DNA of 6,605 bases from Armatimonadota bacterium (lineage in GTDB: Bacteria; Actinomycetota; Acidimicrobiia; Spongiisociales; UBA5794), in contig QQUL01000349.1 in NCBI GenBank assembly GCA_008501565.1, forward strand, positions 1-6,605, written 5' to 3'. Numbering within the stretch: the stretch's first letter is position 1; the number at the start of each line of letters is the position of its first letter. The notes beneath the pieces were generated by a model. It was given only the letters and a program-made list of their open reading frames with translations. It was not told where the DNA came from and made no database searches. The translations under genes and the position numbers were made by a program. Shown here piece by piece: positions 1 to 5,927 of the stretch.

Positions 1-1020
1 CATACGCCCCGCCACAGGGTGGATGGCGTAGAGCACTTCGACCCCGCGTTCCTCCAGCGCCAGGGCAAGGTCACGCACGGCGTGTTGAGCCTGAGCAACA
101 GCGAGTCCGTATCCGGGGACAACGATCACACGTTCGGCATAGCCAAGTGTGATCGCCGCATCGTCCGCGGTTGCACGCTTCACGGGCCTGGTTCCGATGT
201 CCTCGGCTGCGGCGCCACCGCCGAAACCCGAGAACAGGATGTTTGCGATGGAGCGGTTCATCGCCACCGACATCTCGACGGTCAGAATCATCCCGGCGGC
301 GCCGACGAGGGCTCCTCCGACGATGAGGGCCTGATTGTTGATCACGAACCCGGCCATGGCCGCAGCGATTCCCGAAAGGGAGTTGAGCAGCGAGATCACG
401 ACAGGCATGTCGGCACCGCCGATCGCGATGACTCCAACGACCCCAAGCACCCCGGCGATCGCCGCAGCACCCCAATAGGCGAGTGGTTCACCCGTGATGA
501 TGCCAACGATGCCGAGGGCAATGGAGACCGCAGCCAGTACGCCGTTAGTGAGTGCCCCGCCCACGGCGATCGGGCGCCCGGTGAAGATGCCTTGCAGTTT
601 CCCGTATGCAACGAACGATCCCGTGAGGGTGACCGTGCCGATGATCAGTGAGAGAGCTGTCGTCGTCGCGGTCTCGGTCGGGAAATCGCCGCTCGTCGCA
701 ACGATGGCTGCCGAAGCGACCAGAGCAGAGGCGCCGCCTCCGAAGCCATTGAACGCCGCTACAAGCTCGGGCATCGAGGTCATCTGCACACGGATGGCGA
801 GGATCGCGCCGATCGTTCCACCAACCACGATCCCAGCGATCACGATGCCCCACGCCATGGACTGGTCCATGGCGAGAAGATCGACGACAACGACAATGGT
901 TGCCAACAGCATGCCGAGGGCGGCGAGTTGGTTGCCACGCCTCGCGGTACGCGGGGATGTCAATCCCTTGAGGCCAAGGATGAACAACACTCCAGCGGCG
1001 AGGTAGGAGAGTTCGGTCAC
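1..1020 (-). CDS. pntB: NAD(P) transhydrogenase beta subunit, 3' end cut by window
   Basis: This is the beta subunit of the membrane-bound, proton-translocating transhydrogenase, which moves hydride between NADH and NADP+ using the proton gradient. The window holds exactly 340 codons, against about 460 in E. coli PntB. All of the membrane domain is present, plus the beginning of the NADP(H)-binding domain III. Residues 1-265 are very hydrophobic with many membrane helices. The family motif GADMPVVIS begins at residue 202, so D204 matches E. coli beta-Asp213 and N213 matches beta-Asn222. Domain III opens with VVPGYGLAVAQAQ, and HPVAGRM lies at the cut edge. N91 stands where E. coli has His91. 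The start is a GTG (1020-1018) that overlaps the pntAB stop as GTGA, with no clear Shine-Dalgarno, which suggests translational coupling. The family assignment is secure. The missing part continues to the left of position 1. Confidence 0.96.
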   Translation of the reverse strand, partial: MTELSYLAAGVLFILGLKGLTSPRTARRGNQLAALGMLLATIVVVVDLLAMDQSMAWGIVIAGIVVGGTIGAILAIRVQMTSMPELVAAFNGFGGGASALVASAAIVATSGDFPTETATTTALSLIIGTVTLTGSFVAYGKLQGIFTGRPIAVGGALTNGVLAAVSIALGIVGIITGEPLAYWGAAAIAGVLGVVGVIAIGGADMPVVISLLNSLSGIAAAMAGFVINNQALIVGGALVGAAGMILTVEMSVAMNRSIANILFSGFGGGAAAEDIGTRPVKRATADDAAITLGYAERVIVVPGYGLAVAQAQHAVRDLALALEERGVEVLYAIHPVAGRM

Positions 1021-1313
1021 TTGCGGGGTCCAGGCAACTTCTTGAACATTTCAAGCATGCGGTCCGTGACAAGGAAGCCACCGACGACGTTGATCATCGC
1101 AAAGGTGACAGCGAGGAAGCCAAGCACACCGGCGACCCACCCGGTTCCGGTTGCTGCGGCGATCACGGCGCCGACGATCGTGATACCGGAGATCGCGTTC
1201 GCCCCGGACATCAGGGGTGTGTGGAGTGTTGGCGGCACCCTGCGAATGACCTCGAACCCGACGAAGGATGCAAGCACGAATACGACGATCGACTGGATGA
1301 ACACATCGCTCAT
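1017..1313 (-). CDS. pntAB: NAD(P) transhydrogenase alpha subunit, membrane part (alpha-2)
   Basis: This 98-residue integral membrane protein corresponds to the C-terminal membrane part of E. coli PntA. It is encoded separately, as in Rhodospirillum rubrum and Thermus. Three hydrophobic segments are visible, at about residues 5-22, 41-56 and 58-82. The signature VPPTLHTPLMSGANAISG occupies residues 26-43, between helices one and two, and is close to invariant in the family. The short tail ends in KKLPGPRK, a basic cytoplasmic end. S42 lies where I recall Thermus alpha-2 carrying its channel histidine. The ATG (1313-1311) overlaps the pntAA stop as ATGA. A GAGG seven bases upstream gives a reasonable ribosome binding site inside the pntAA end. 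With PntB it forms the proton-conducting domain II. The size and the three-helix layout fit the split-alpha type. Confidence 0.95.
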   Translation of the reverse strand: MSDVFIQSIVVFVLASFVGFEVIRRVPPTLHTPLMSGANAISGITIVGAVIAAATGTGWVAGVLGFLAVTFAMINVVGGFLVTDRMLEMFKKLPGPRK

Positions 1314-2470
1314 GGGGAAGCCTCATGTTCGACAACAGGCTGTTCCTCGTCCACCTGTTCGGCATCCGTGTGTTGGGCGGCGGTGCGCCCGACGATCGCC
1401 GGGCCGATGACAGCATCGTCGGCATCGACCGCGAGATTTCCATCCACCACCATTCGCTTGATGATCTCGAGCACGTTTCGTGCATACATCCGCGACGCAT
1501 CTGCAGCGACTCGAGAGGCGAGATCGGTTGGGCCATGGATCATGACACCGTCCGCATTCACCACGTGGTCTGGTTGCGAACCGACGACATTGCCTCCCGA
1601 TCCGGCCGCCATGTCGATGATCACGGAACCCTCCGACATCTGTTTGACCATCTCGGCATCGACCAGAATCGGAGCTTTTCGTCCGGGAACCTGCGCGGTT
1701 GTGATGATGAGATCCGCTCCTGCCACGGCATGGGTGAGCACCTCCCGCTGGGCTGCTGCGGTCTCTTCATCGACGGCTCGTGCGTACCCACCTTCATCCA
1801 TTTGCTGGGTTGGGGCGTCGATGAACTTCGCTCCAAGGCTCTCGACCTGTTCCTTGGTCTCGGGTCGGATGTCGTATGCGGTCACGATGGCGCCGAGCCG
1901 TTTGGCAGTTGCGATTGCCTGCAAGCCTGCGACGCCGACGCCGAGAACAAGAACCCGTGCCGGTGGAACCGTCCCAGCCGCGGTCACGAGCATGGGCATG
2001 AACTTTGGCATGGAAGTCGCACCGAGGAGGACGGCTGCGTACCCGGCTGCGGTCGCCTGTGACGAGAGAGCATCCATGGACTGGGCGATCGTCGTGCGAG
2101 GCACCAGCTCCATCGCGATCGGTGTGACCCCGCGAGCCTGCAAATCGGAGAGGGTGGTTTCGTTGTTTGTGGGGTCAAGGAGGCCGATGACGACAGATCC
2201 CTCCGAGAGGAGCTCCATGTCCGATCGTCCGTTGCTGTCCCCGATCGGGCCCACGGTTGCGAGGATGTCGATCGGGCCAGCATCGTGGAGACTGGCCACA
2301 ACGGATGCGCCGGCGTCGGTGAACGCGTCGTCGGAGATGCCCGCGTGACGTCCTGCACCGGATTCGATGCTCACCGTCGCCCCGAGTTCGACCAACGATT
2401 CAACGCTCTGGGGTGTGGCGGCAACCCTGCCCTCACGTGCTTGGTGTTCGGAGCGAATTCCTACATGCAT
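1310..2470 (-). CDS. pntAA: NAD(P) transhydrogenase alpha subunit, NAD(H)-binding part (alpha-1)
   Basis: This is the soluble domain I of the transhydrogenase (386 residues), which binds NAD(H) and exchanges hydride with domain III of PntB. It belongs to the alanine dehydrogenase/PNT family. The N-terminal domain carries EGRVAATPQSV (residues 13-23). PRTTIAQSMDALSS (124-137) places R125, Q130, D133 and S136 at the positions known as R127, Q132, D135 and S138 in R. rubrum. The Rossmann motif GVGVAG is at 177-182 and is followed by YDIRP with D200, as expected for NAD rather than NADP. A mobile-loop region TTAQVPGRKAP follows, then IDMAAGSGGNV and HGPTDLASRV. The last 25 or so residues form an acidic, low-complexity tail without a membrane helix, so the membrane part is left to pntAB. 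The ATG lies 19 nt after the aldolase stop. There is no convincing Shine-Dalgarno, and no better in-frame start gives a family-like N-terminus. The frame stays open another 183 codons upstream, but that part is noise over the aldolase gene. Confidence 0.96.
   Translation of the reverse strand: MHVGIRSEHQAREGRVAATPQSVESLVELGATVSIESGAGRHAGISDDAFTDAGASVVASLHDAGPIDILATVGPIGDSNGRSDMELLSEGSVVIGLLDPTNNETTLSDLQARGVTPIAMELVPRTTIAQSMDALSSQATAAGYAAVLLGATSMPKFMPMLVTAAGTVPPARVLVLGVGVAGLQAIATAKRLGAIVTAYDIRPETKEQVESLGAKFIDAPTQQMDEGGYARAVDEETAAAQREVLTHAVAGADLIITTAQVPGRKAPILVDAEMVKQMSEGSVIIDMAAGSGGNVVGSQPDHVVNADGVMIHGPTDLASRVAADASRMYARNVLEIIKRMVVDGNLAVDADDAVIGPAIVGRTAAQHTDAEQVDEEQPVVEHEASP
1321..1324 (-). promoter_or_regulatory. 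Ribosome binding site for pntAB
   Basis: On the minus strand GAGG lies seven bases before the ATG at 1313, inside the last codons of pntAA. It supports this start, and the ATGA overlap suggests that pntAA translation also feeds initiation. Confidence 0.5.
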
Positions 2471-2489
2471 CGTGTCGAAGGTAACGGGA

Positions 2490-3344
2490 TCAGTGTTGCT
2501 GTGGCGAAGTGACGGCGGCGTCGATTTCTGCGCCAATTGCGGAATCGACCGGAGACAGAGGACGTCGGAGGGCTCCGCTGTTGATGCCCGCAGCGGCGGC
2601 TGCCCGTTTGGCTCCCGGGATGCCGTGACGTTCAACGACTGCAATGACGGTGTCGAGCTCGGCTTGTCCATTGGGATCCCCCGATGATGCCGCTGCGACA
2701 AGACCGAACGCGTAGTTCGCACTTGCCGTGATCGCGCCGTATGCGCCCCGTCTGTGTGATTCGAGGAGGGCCCGCGAGGCTCCGGGGTACACAATGAACC
2801 CTGTCTCGATCGCGGAGGCGTGATCATCGATTCGGTCCGGGTTCCCACCGCTGTCCTTGATCCCGTGAATGTTCCGATGTTCGGCAAGTTCATTGACCGT
2901 GCCTGTCGGAAGTTCGTAGCCGGTGACGTTCGGGTTGGAGTACAAGAGCACGGGTATGGGTGCGGCGTCGGCGATGTCGGTGTAGAAGGAGGAGATCCGA
3001 TCATCGTTTCCGCGCACAAGGGTCCCCGGTGTCAGTACCAACACGGCATCTGCACCGGCGTCCGCTGCCTCGGTGATCTGTGACAACCCCTGCCGAACCG
3101 ACTCTGCGTTGATGCCACACATGATGAAGGCTTCCTCGGCAGCTTGACGCGTTGCGGAAACGAGCGTGCCCCGTTCACCCGGTTCGAGGTAGGGACCTTC
3201 GCCGGTCGAACCGGCGATGACGAATCCGGCACATCCCTGTGCCGACAGGTGGCGCACATTGTGGACGTGTGCCGCGACATCGACATTTCCGTCCTCGTCG
3301 AATGGTGTGACGATGGCGACCATCGCCCTGGGGTAGTCCTTCAT
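2490..3344 (-). CDS. DapA/NAL-family class I aldolase, resembling 4-hydroxy-2-oxoglutarate aldolase
   Basis: This 284-residue protein belongs to the Schiff-base pyruvate aldolase family (DapA, NanA, KDG aldolase, HOGA). The TIM-barrel landmarks are in order: IVTPFDEDG (11-19), AGSTGEGPYLEPGER (44-58), LTPG (104-107), PIPVLLYSNPNVTG (129-142) and HGIKDSGGN (160-168). K163 is the expected Schiff-base lysine and Y135 the expected catalytic tyrosine. The arginine that binds the substrate carboxylate in true dihydrodipicolinate synthase (R138 in E. coli) is replaced by V140. The TPYY motif reads TPGT. The long GSTGE...ER segment, the PIPV-LYS stretch, KDSGG and the C-terminal HGIPGAKR (240-247) all resemble 4-hydroxy-2-oxoglutarate aldolase (human HOGA1), from memory of that sequence. 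I therefore doubt a lysine-pathway role. A keto-acid aldolase producing pyruvate is likelier. The ATG (3344-3342) overlaps the gnd stop as ATGA. AGGA ten to eleven bases upstream is a weak ribosome binding site. Confidence 0.88.
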   Translation of the reverse strand: MKDYPRAMVAIVTPFDEDGNVDVAAHVHNVRHLSAQGCAGFVIAGSTGEGPYLEPGERGTLVSATRQAAEEAFIMCGINAESVRQGLSQITEAADAGADAVLVLTPGTLVRGNDDRISSFYTDIADAAPIPVLLYSNPNVTGYELPTGTVNELAEHRNIHGIKDSGGNPDRIDDHASAIETGFIVYPGASRALLESHRRGAYGAITASANYAFGLVAAASSGDPNGQAELDTVIAVVERHGIPGAKRAAAAAGINSGALRRPLSPVDSAIGAEIDAAVTSPQQH

Positions 3345-4792
3345 GCTTCGTACGTTCCTGACGTCACATCGCCTCCATGTCCTGTCCAATCGGTGTGGAA
3401 CCACTCGCCGCGTTCGCGGTCGATACGTTCGTACGTGTGAGCTCCGAAATAGTCCCGCTGCGCCTGGATCAGGTTCGCGGGGAGCTTCTTCGCTCGGTAG
3501 CTGTCGAAGAAAGCGAGCGCCGAGGCATATGCGGGCACCGGGATGCCGCACATCGCTGCCCGTGCGACCGTTCGGCGCCAACCCGGAAGTGTGGACGCGA
3601 TTTCAGCAGCGAAATAGTCATCGATCAACAGATTCTCAAGATCCGGATTTGCCCGATATGCGGCTGTGATGTCCCCGAGGAACTGGGATCGGATGATGCA
3701 CCCCGCTCGCCAAAGACTTGCGATCACGTCTGGCTGGAGACCCCAATTGAATTGTTGGCTCGCTGCTCGAAACAGCATGAAGCCCTGGGCGTAGGAAACG
3801 ATCTTCGATCCGTAGAGGGCGTCGCGGATGTCGTCGATGACGTCTGCGGGATCGTCCTCGATCGCGGTGACGTCAGTTCCGAGGATGTCGGCAGCCCGTT
3901 GGCGTTCACCGTGGAGAGCTGACACCATTCGGGCGTAGACGGATTCGGCGACGAGCGAGACCGGCATGCCTTCGTCCATGGAGGCGATCACCGTCCACTT
4001 CCCGGTCCCCTTCTGGCCAGCAGCATCCAGGATGAGGTCGACCGTTGGGGTCCCGTCGGTGGTGTGGTCGAGTATTTCGGCGGTGATCTCGATCAGATAC
4101 GAGTCGAGCTTTCCCTCGTTCCATTTCGAGAAGTGTGGCTGGATCTCTGAGGCTGACATCCCGAGTCCTCGCGACATCATGTCATAGGCTTCAGCAATCA
4201 CCTGCATGTCTCCGTACTCGATGCCGTTGTGGACCATCTTGACGTAGTGGCCGGCCCCTCCTGGACCCACCCAGTCGGCGCAGGGTTCACCGTGGTAGTC
4301 GGCGGCAATGGAGGTGATGATCGGTTTGATGATTGGCCACGCATCGGGCTGGCCGCCCGGCATGATCGATGGGCCGTAGCGAGCCCCCTCCTCACCGCCC
4401 GATATGCCTGCGCCGACGAAATGGATCCCGTGTTGTGCCAGTTCGACACACCGGCGCTCGCTGTCCGTGTAGAGAGAATTCCCTCCGTCGATGATGATGT
4501 CGCCGCGTTCGAGCAGCGGGAGTAGCGCTTCGATCTGTGTGTCGACGGGCAGCCCTGCCTTGATCATCAGAAGCACGCATCGTGGCTTCTTGAGTAAGGC
4601 TATGAATCCGGGAAGATCGGGTGATCCGACGATGCTCCGTTCCTTGGCTGGGCCTGCGAGGAAGTCCTCGGTCTTGGCGGCAGTACGATTGAATACCGCC
4701 ACGCGGTGGTCATGATCAGAGAGGTTCAGCACCAGGTTCTGTCCCATGACGGCCAGCCCGATGACTCCGATGTCTGCTGTGGGTTCGGTCAT
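3341..4792 (-). CDS. gnd: 6-phosphogluconate dehydrogenase, decarboxylating (long, NADP-type)
   Basis: This enzyme oxidises 6-phosphogluconate to ribulose 5-phosphate and CO2 with formation of NADPH, in the cytosolic oxidative pentose phosphate pathway. At 483 residues it fits the long homodimeric form. The N-terminal nucleotide fold shows GVIGLAVMGQN (9-19) and then NRT (35-37), the turn that contacts the NADP 2'-phosphate. IDGGNS (101-106) and GISGGEEGARYGPSIMPGG (129-147) form the substrate site. In GGAGHYVKMVHNGIEYGD (178-195), K185 and E192 are the predicted catalytic base and acid, with H188 and N189 also kept. The C-terminal tail RDYFGAHTYER holds R446 and H452, which close over the partner's active site. 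All key residues are intact. The ATG is supported by AGGAG five bases upstream. The frame remains open upstream through leuB, but that extension has no family similarity. The gene follows leuB after 58 nt and overlaps the aldolase gene by 4 nt. Confidence 0.97.
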   Translation of the reverse strand: MTEPTADIGVIGLAVMGQNLVLNLSDHDHRVAVFNRTAAKTEDFLAGPAKERSIVGSPDLPGFIALLKKPRCVLLMIKAGLPVDTQIEALLPLLERGDIIIDGGNSLYTDSERRCVELAQHGIHFVGAGISGGEEGARYGPSIMPGGQPDAWPIIKPIITSIAADYHGEPCADWVGPGGAGHYVKMVHNGIEYGDMQVIAEAYDMMSRGLGMSASEIQPHFSKWNEGKLDSYLIEITAEILDHTTDGTPTVDLILDAAGQKGTGKWTVIASMDEGMPVSLVAESVYARMVSALHGERQRAADILGTDVTAIEDDPADVIDDIRDALYGSKIVSYAQGFMLFRAASQQFNWGLQPDVIASLWRAGCIIRSQFLGDITAAYRANPDLENLLIDDYFAAEIASTLPGWRRTVARAAMCGIPVPAYASALAFFDSYRAKKLPANLIQAQRDYFGAHTYERIDRERGEWFHTDWTGHGGDVTSGTYEA

Positions 4793-4850
4793 GGGTTCTC
4801 CTGTCGCGGCGAGCTGAGCGTACCGGTGATCGACTCGGGTGTGAGCACGC
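4793..4850 (-). other. leuB-gnd spacer, the longest non-coding stretch
   Basis: These 58 bases separate the leuB TAG from the gnd ATG. I see no stem-loop followed by a T-run on the minus strand and no convincing -35/-10 pair. The only recognisable signal is the gnd ribosome binding site. Read-through transcription from leuB into gnd is therefore the simplest reading, although a weak internal promoter cannot be excluded by eye. Confidence 0.55.
4798..4802 (-). promoter_or_regulatory. Ribosome binding site for gnd
   Basis: AGGAG on the minus strand sits five bases before the ATG at 4792, within ACAGGAGAACCC. It is one of the two strongest Shine-Dalgarno sites in the window and decides the gnd start in a frame that is otherwise open far upstream. 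Confidence 0.8.
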
Positions 4851-5912
4851 CTACACCTCGGCGACGACGGCTGCGCCCATTTCCGATGTTGAGACGGCCG
4901 GACCGCCTCGAGCGATGTCGGGTGTGCGCAGACCGTTGTCAAGCACGGTCTCGACGGCGGCTTCGATCGCGGCAGCTTCGTCGTCGAGCCCGAGGGAGTG
5001 GCGCAAGGCCATCGCCGTTGCGAGGATGGTGGCGAGCGGGTTGGCAGCTCCGGTACCGGCGATATCGGGGGCTGAACCGTGGATGGGCTCGTAGAGACCG
5101 GGTCCTGAAGAACCCAGGGAGGCCGATGGCAGCAGACCAAGGGATCCGGGCAGCATCGATGCCTCATCGGTGAGGATGTCCCCGAAGAGGTTCCCGGTGA
5201 CAACGACATCAAAATCCTTCGCTCGGGACAACAAGTGCATCGCCATTGCGTCCACCAACACGGTCTCGAACTCGACGTCCGGGAATTCCTCAGCCATGAC
5301 TCGGTCAGCGGTCGATCGCCACAACCTCGACACGGCCAGCACATTGGCCTTGTCAACAGACGTGACCTTGCCCCGTCGGGATCGGGCGGCTTCGGCCGCC
5401 ATTCGCACGATGCGTTCGATCTCGTATTCGGAGTAGGTCATCGCATCCGACACCGTCTTGCCGTCGTCCGAGGTGGTCGATTCGCCGAAGTAGATGCCTC
5501 CCGTCAGTTCGCGATAGAACAGTATGTCGACACCCTCGATGAGCTCCCGTTTGAGGGGGGAAGCGTCGAGGAGCGCTGGCTGAGTCCGCACGGGTCGTAG
5601 GTTGGCAAACAGGTTCAGCTCCTTGCGGATGCCGAGCAACCCGACCTCGGGTCTCGTCTTGGCGGTGGGATCGTCCCATCTCGGTCCTCCGACGGCGCCG
5701 AGAATGATGGCGTGTGATTCCTTTGCGGAAGCGATCGTTGCCGCTGGCAGGGGATCCCCCGTCTCATCGATGGCGATACCGCCGATGAGCTGCGTGTCGT
5801 AGGTGAAGGTGTGGTCGAACCGTGAAGCGACGGCATCGAGGACGAGACGGCCCTGCGTGACGATCTCTGGGCCGATGCCGTCCCCCGGCAGCAGCGTGAA
5901 GCGTGCGTTCAC
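4851..5912 (-). CDS. leuB: 3-isopropylmalate dehydrogenase
   Basis: LeuB oxidises and decarboxylates 3-isopropylmalate to 2-oxoisocaproate with NAD+, the third leucine-specific step. The 353-residue length is typical. PGDGIGPE (9-16) opens the beta-decarboxylating dehydrogenase fold. The substrate arginines are R96, R106 (GIRKELNLFANLRPV, 94-108) and R134 (YRELTGGIYFGE, 133-144), with catalytic Y141 and K188 (SVDKANVL, 185-192). The metal-binding aspartates are D221, D245 and D249 (GNLFGDILTDEASML, 240-254). Further on, HGSAPDIAG has the aspartate that favours NAD over NADP. The start is GTG (5912-5910), backed by AGGAG nine bases upstream. The leuA stop is only 15 nt away, so the two genes are almost certainly co-transcribed. 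leuC and leuD are not in the window. Nothing is missing or unusual in the active site. Confidence 0.97.
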   Translation of the reverse strand: MNARFTLLPGDGIGPEIVTQGRLVLDAVASRFDHTFTYDTQLIGGIAIDETGDPLPAATIASAKESHAIILGAVGGPRWDDPTAKTRPEVGLLGIRKELNLFANLRPVRTQPALLDASPLKRELIEGVDILFYRELTGGIYFGESTTSDDGKTVSDAMTYSEYEIERIVRMAAEAARSRRGKVTSVDKANVLAVSRLWRSTADRVMAEEFPDVEFETVLVDAMAMHLLSRAKDFDVVVTGNLFGDILTDEASMLPGSLGLLPSASLGSSGPGLYEPIHGSAPDIAGTGAANPLATILATAMALRHSLGLDDEAAAIEAAVETVLDNGLRTPDIARGGPAVSTSEMGAAVVAEV

Positions 5913-5921
5913 GAGTTCGGG

Positions 5922-5926
5922 CTCCT
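5922..5926 (-). promoter_or_regulatory. Ribosome binding site for leuB
   Basis: AGGAG on the minus strand begins two bases after the leuA TGA and lies nine bases before the GTG at 5912. It supports GTG as the true leuB start. The resulting protein begins four residues before the FTLLPGDGIGPE core, as expected for the family. Confidence 0.75.
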
Positions 5927-5927
5927 G

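Noticed and set aside
451..466. GGCGATCGCC palindrome as a possible operator or HIP1 element
   Set aside because: It sits inside pntB as ordinary Ala-Ile-Ala codons. Only the overall CGATCG excess is noteworthy, not this single site.
19..651. Plus-strand open frame of 210 codons rich in Asp, Gly, Arg and His
   Set aside because: It is antisense to pntB, and its biased composition mirrors the GC-rich hydrophobic codons on the other strand. It has no ribosome binding site and no recognisable fold.
1221..2348. Plus-strand open frame of 375 codons
   Set aside because: It lies antisense to pntAA and pntAB, which have unambiguous family motifs. The translation is rich in Ser, Ala, Thr and Arg, with no domain I recognise. 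It is typical of spurious frames in high-GC DNA.
2471..3019. Upstream extension of the pntAA frame over the aldolase gene
   Set aside because: The extension has no similarity to PntA, and its low-complexity Ser/Thr/Pro/Arg content is that of an out-of-frame reading. Family-like sequence begins at MHVGI.
3345..3581. Upstream extension of the aldolase frame into the gnd end
   Set aside because: It is Arg-rich and unlike any aldolase N-terminus. The ATG at 3344 gives the usual family start, just before the VAIVTPF strand.
4793..4850. Possible terminator or promoter between leuB and gnd
   Set aside because: I found no inverted repeat with a trailing T-run on the minus strand and no credible -35/-10 pair. 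Only the gnd ribosome site is evident.
4793..5356. Upstream extension of the gnd frame, which stays open for 188 further codons
   Set aside because: It overlaps leuB in another frame, is rich in Pro, Ser and Arg, and has no 6PGDH similarity. The ATG at 4792 has a strong AGGAG and gives the normal family length.
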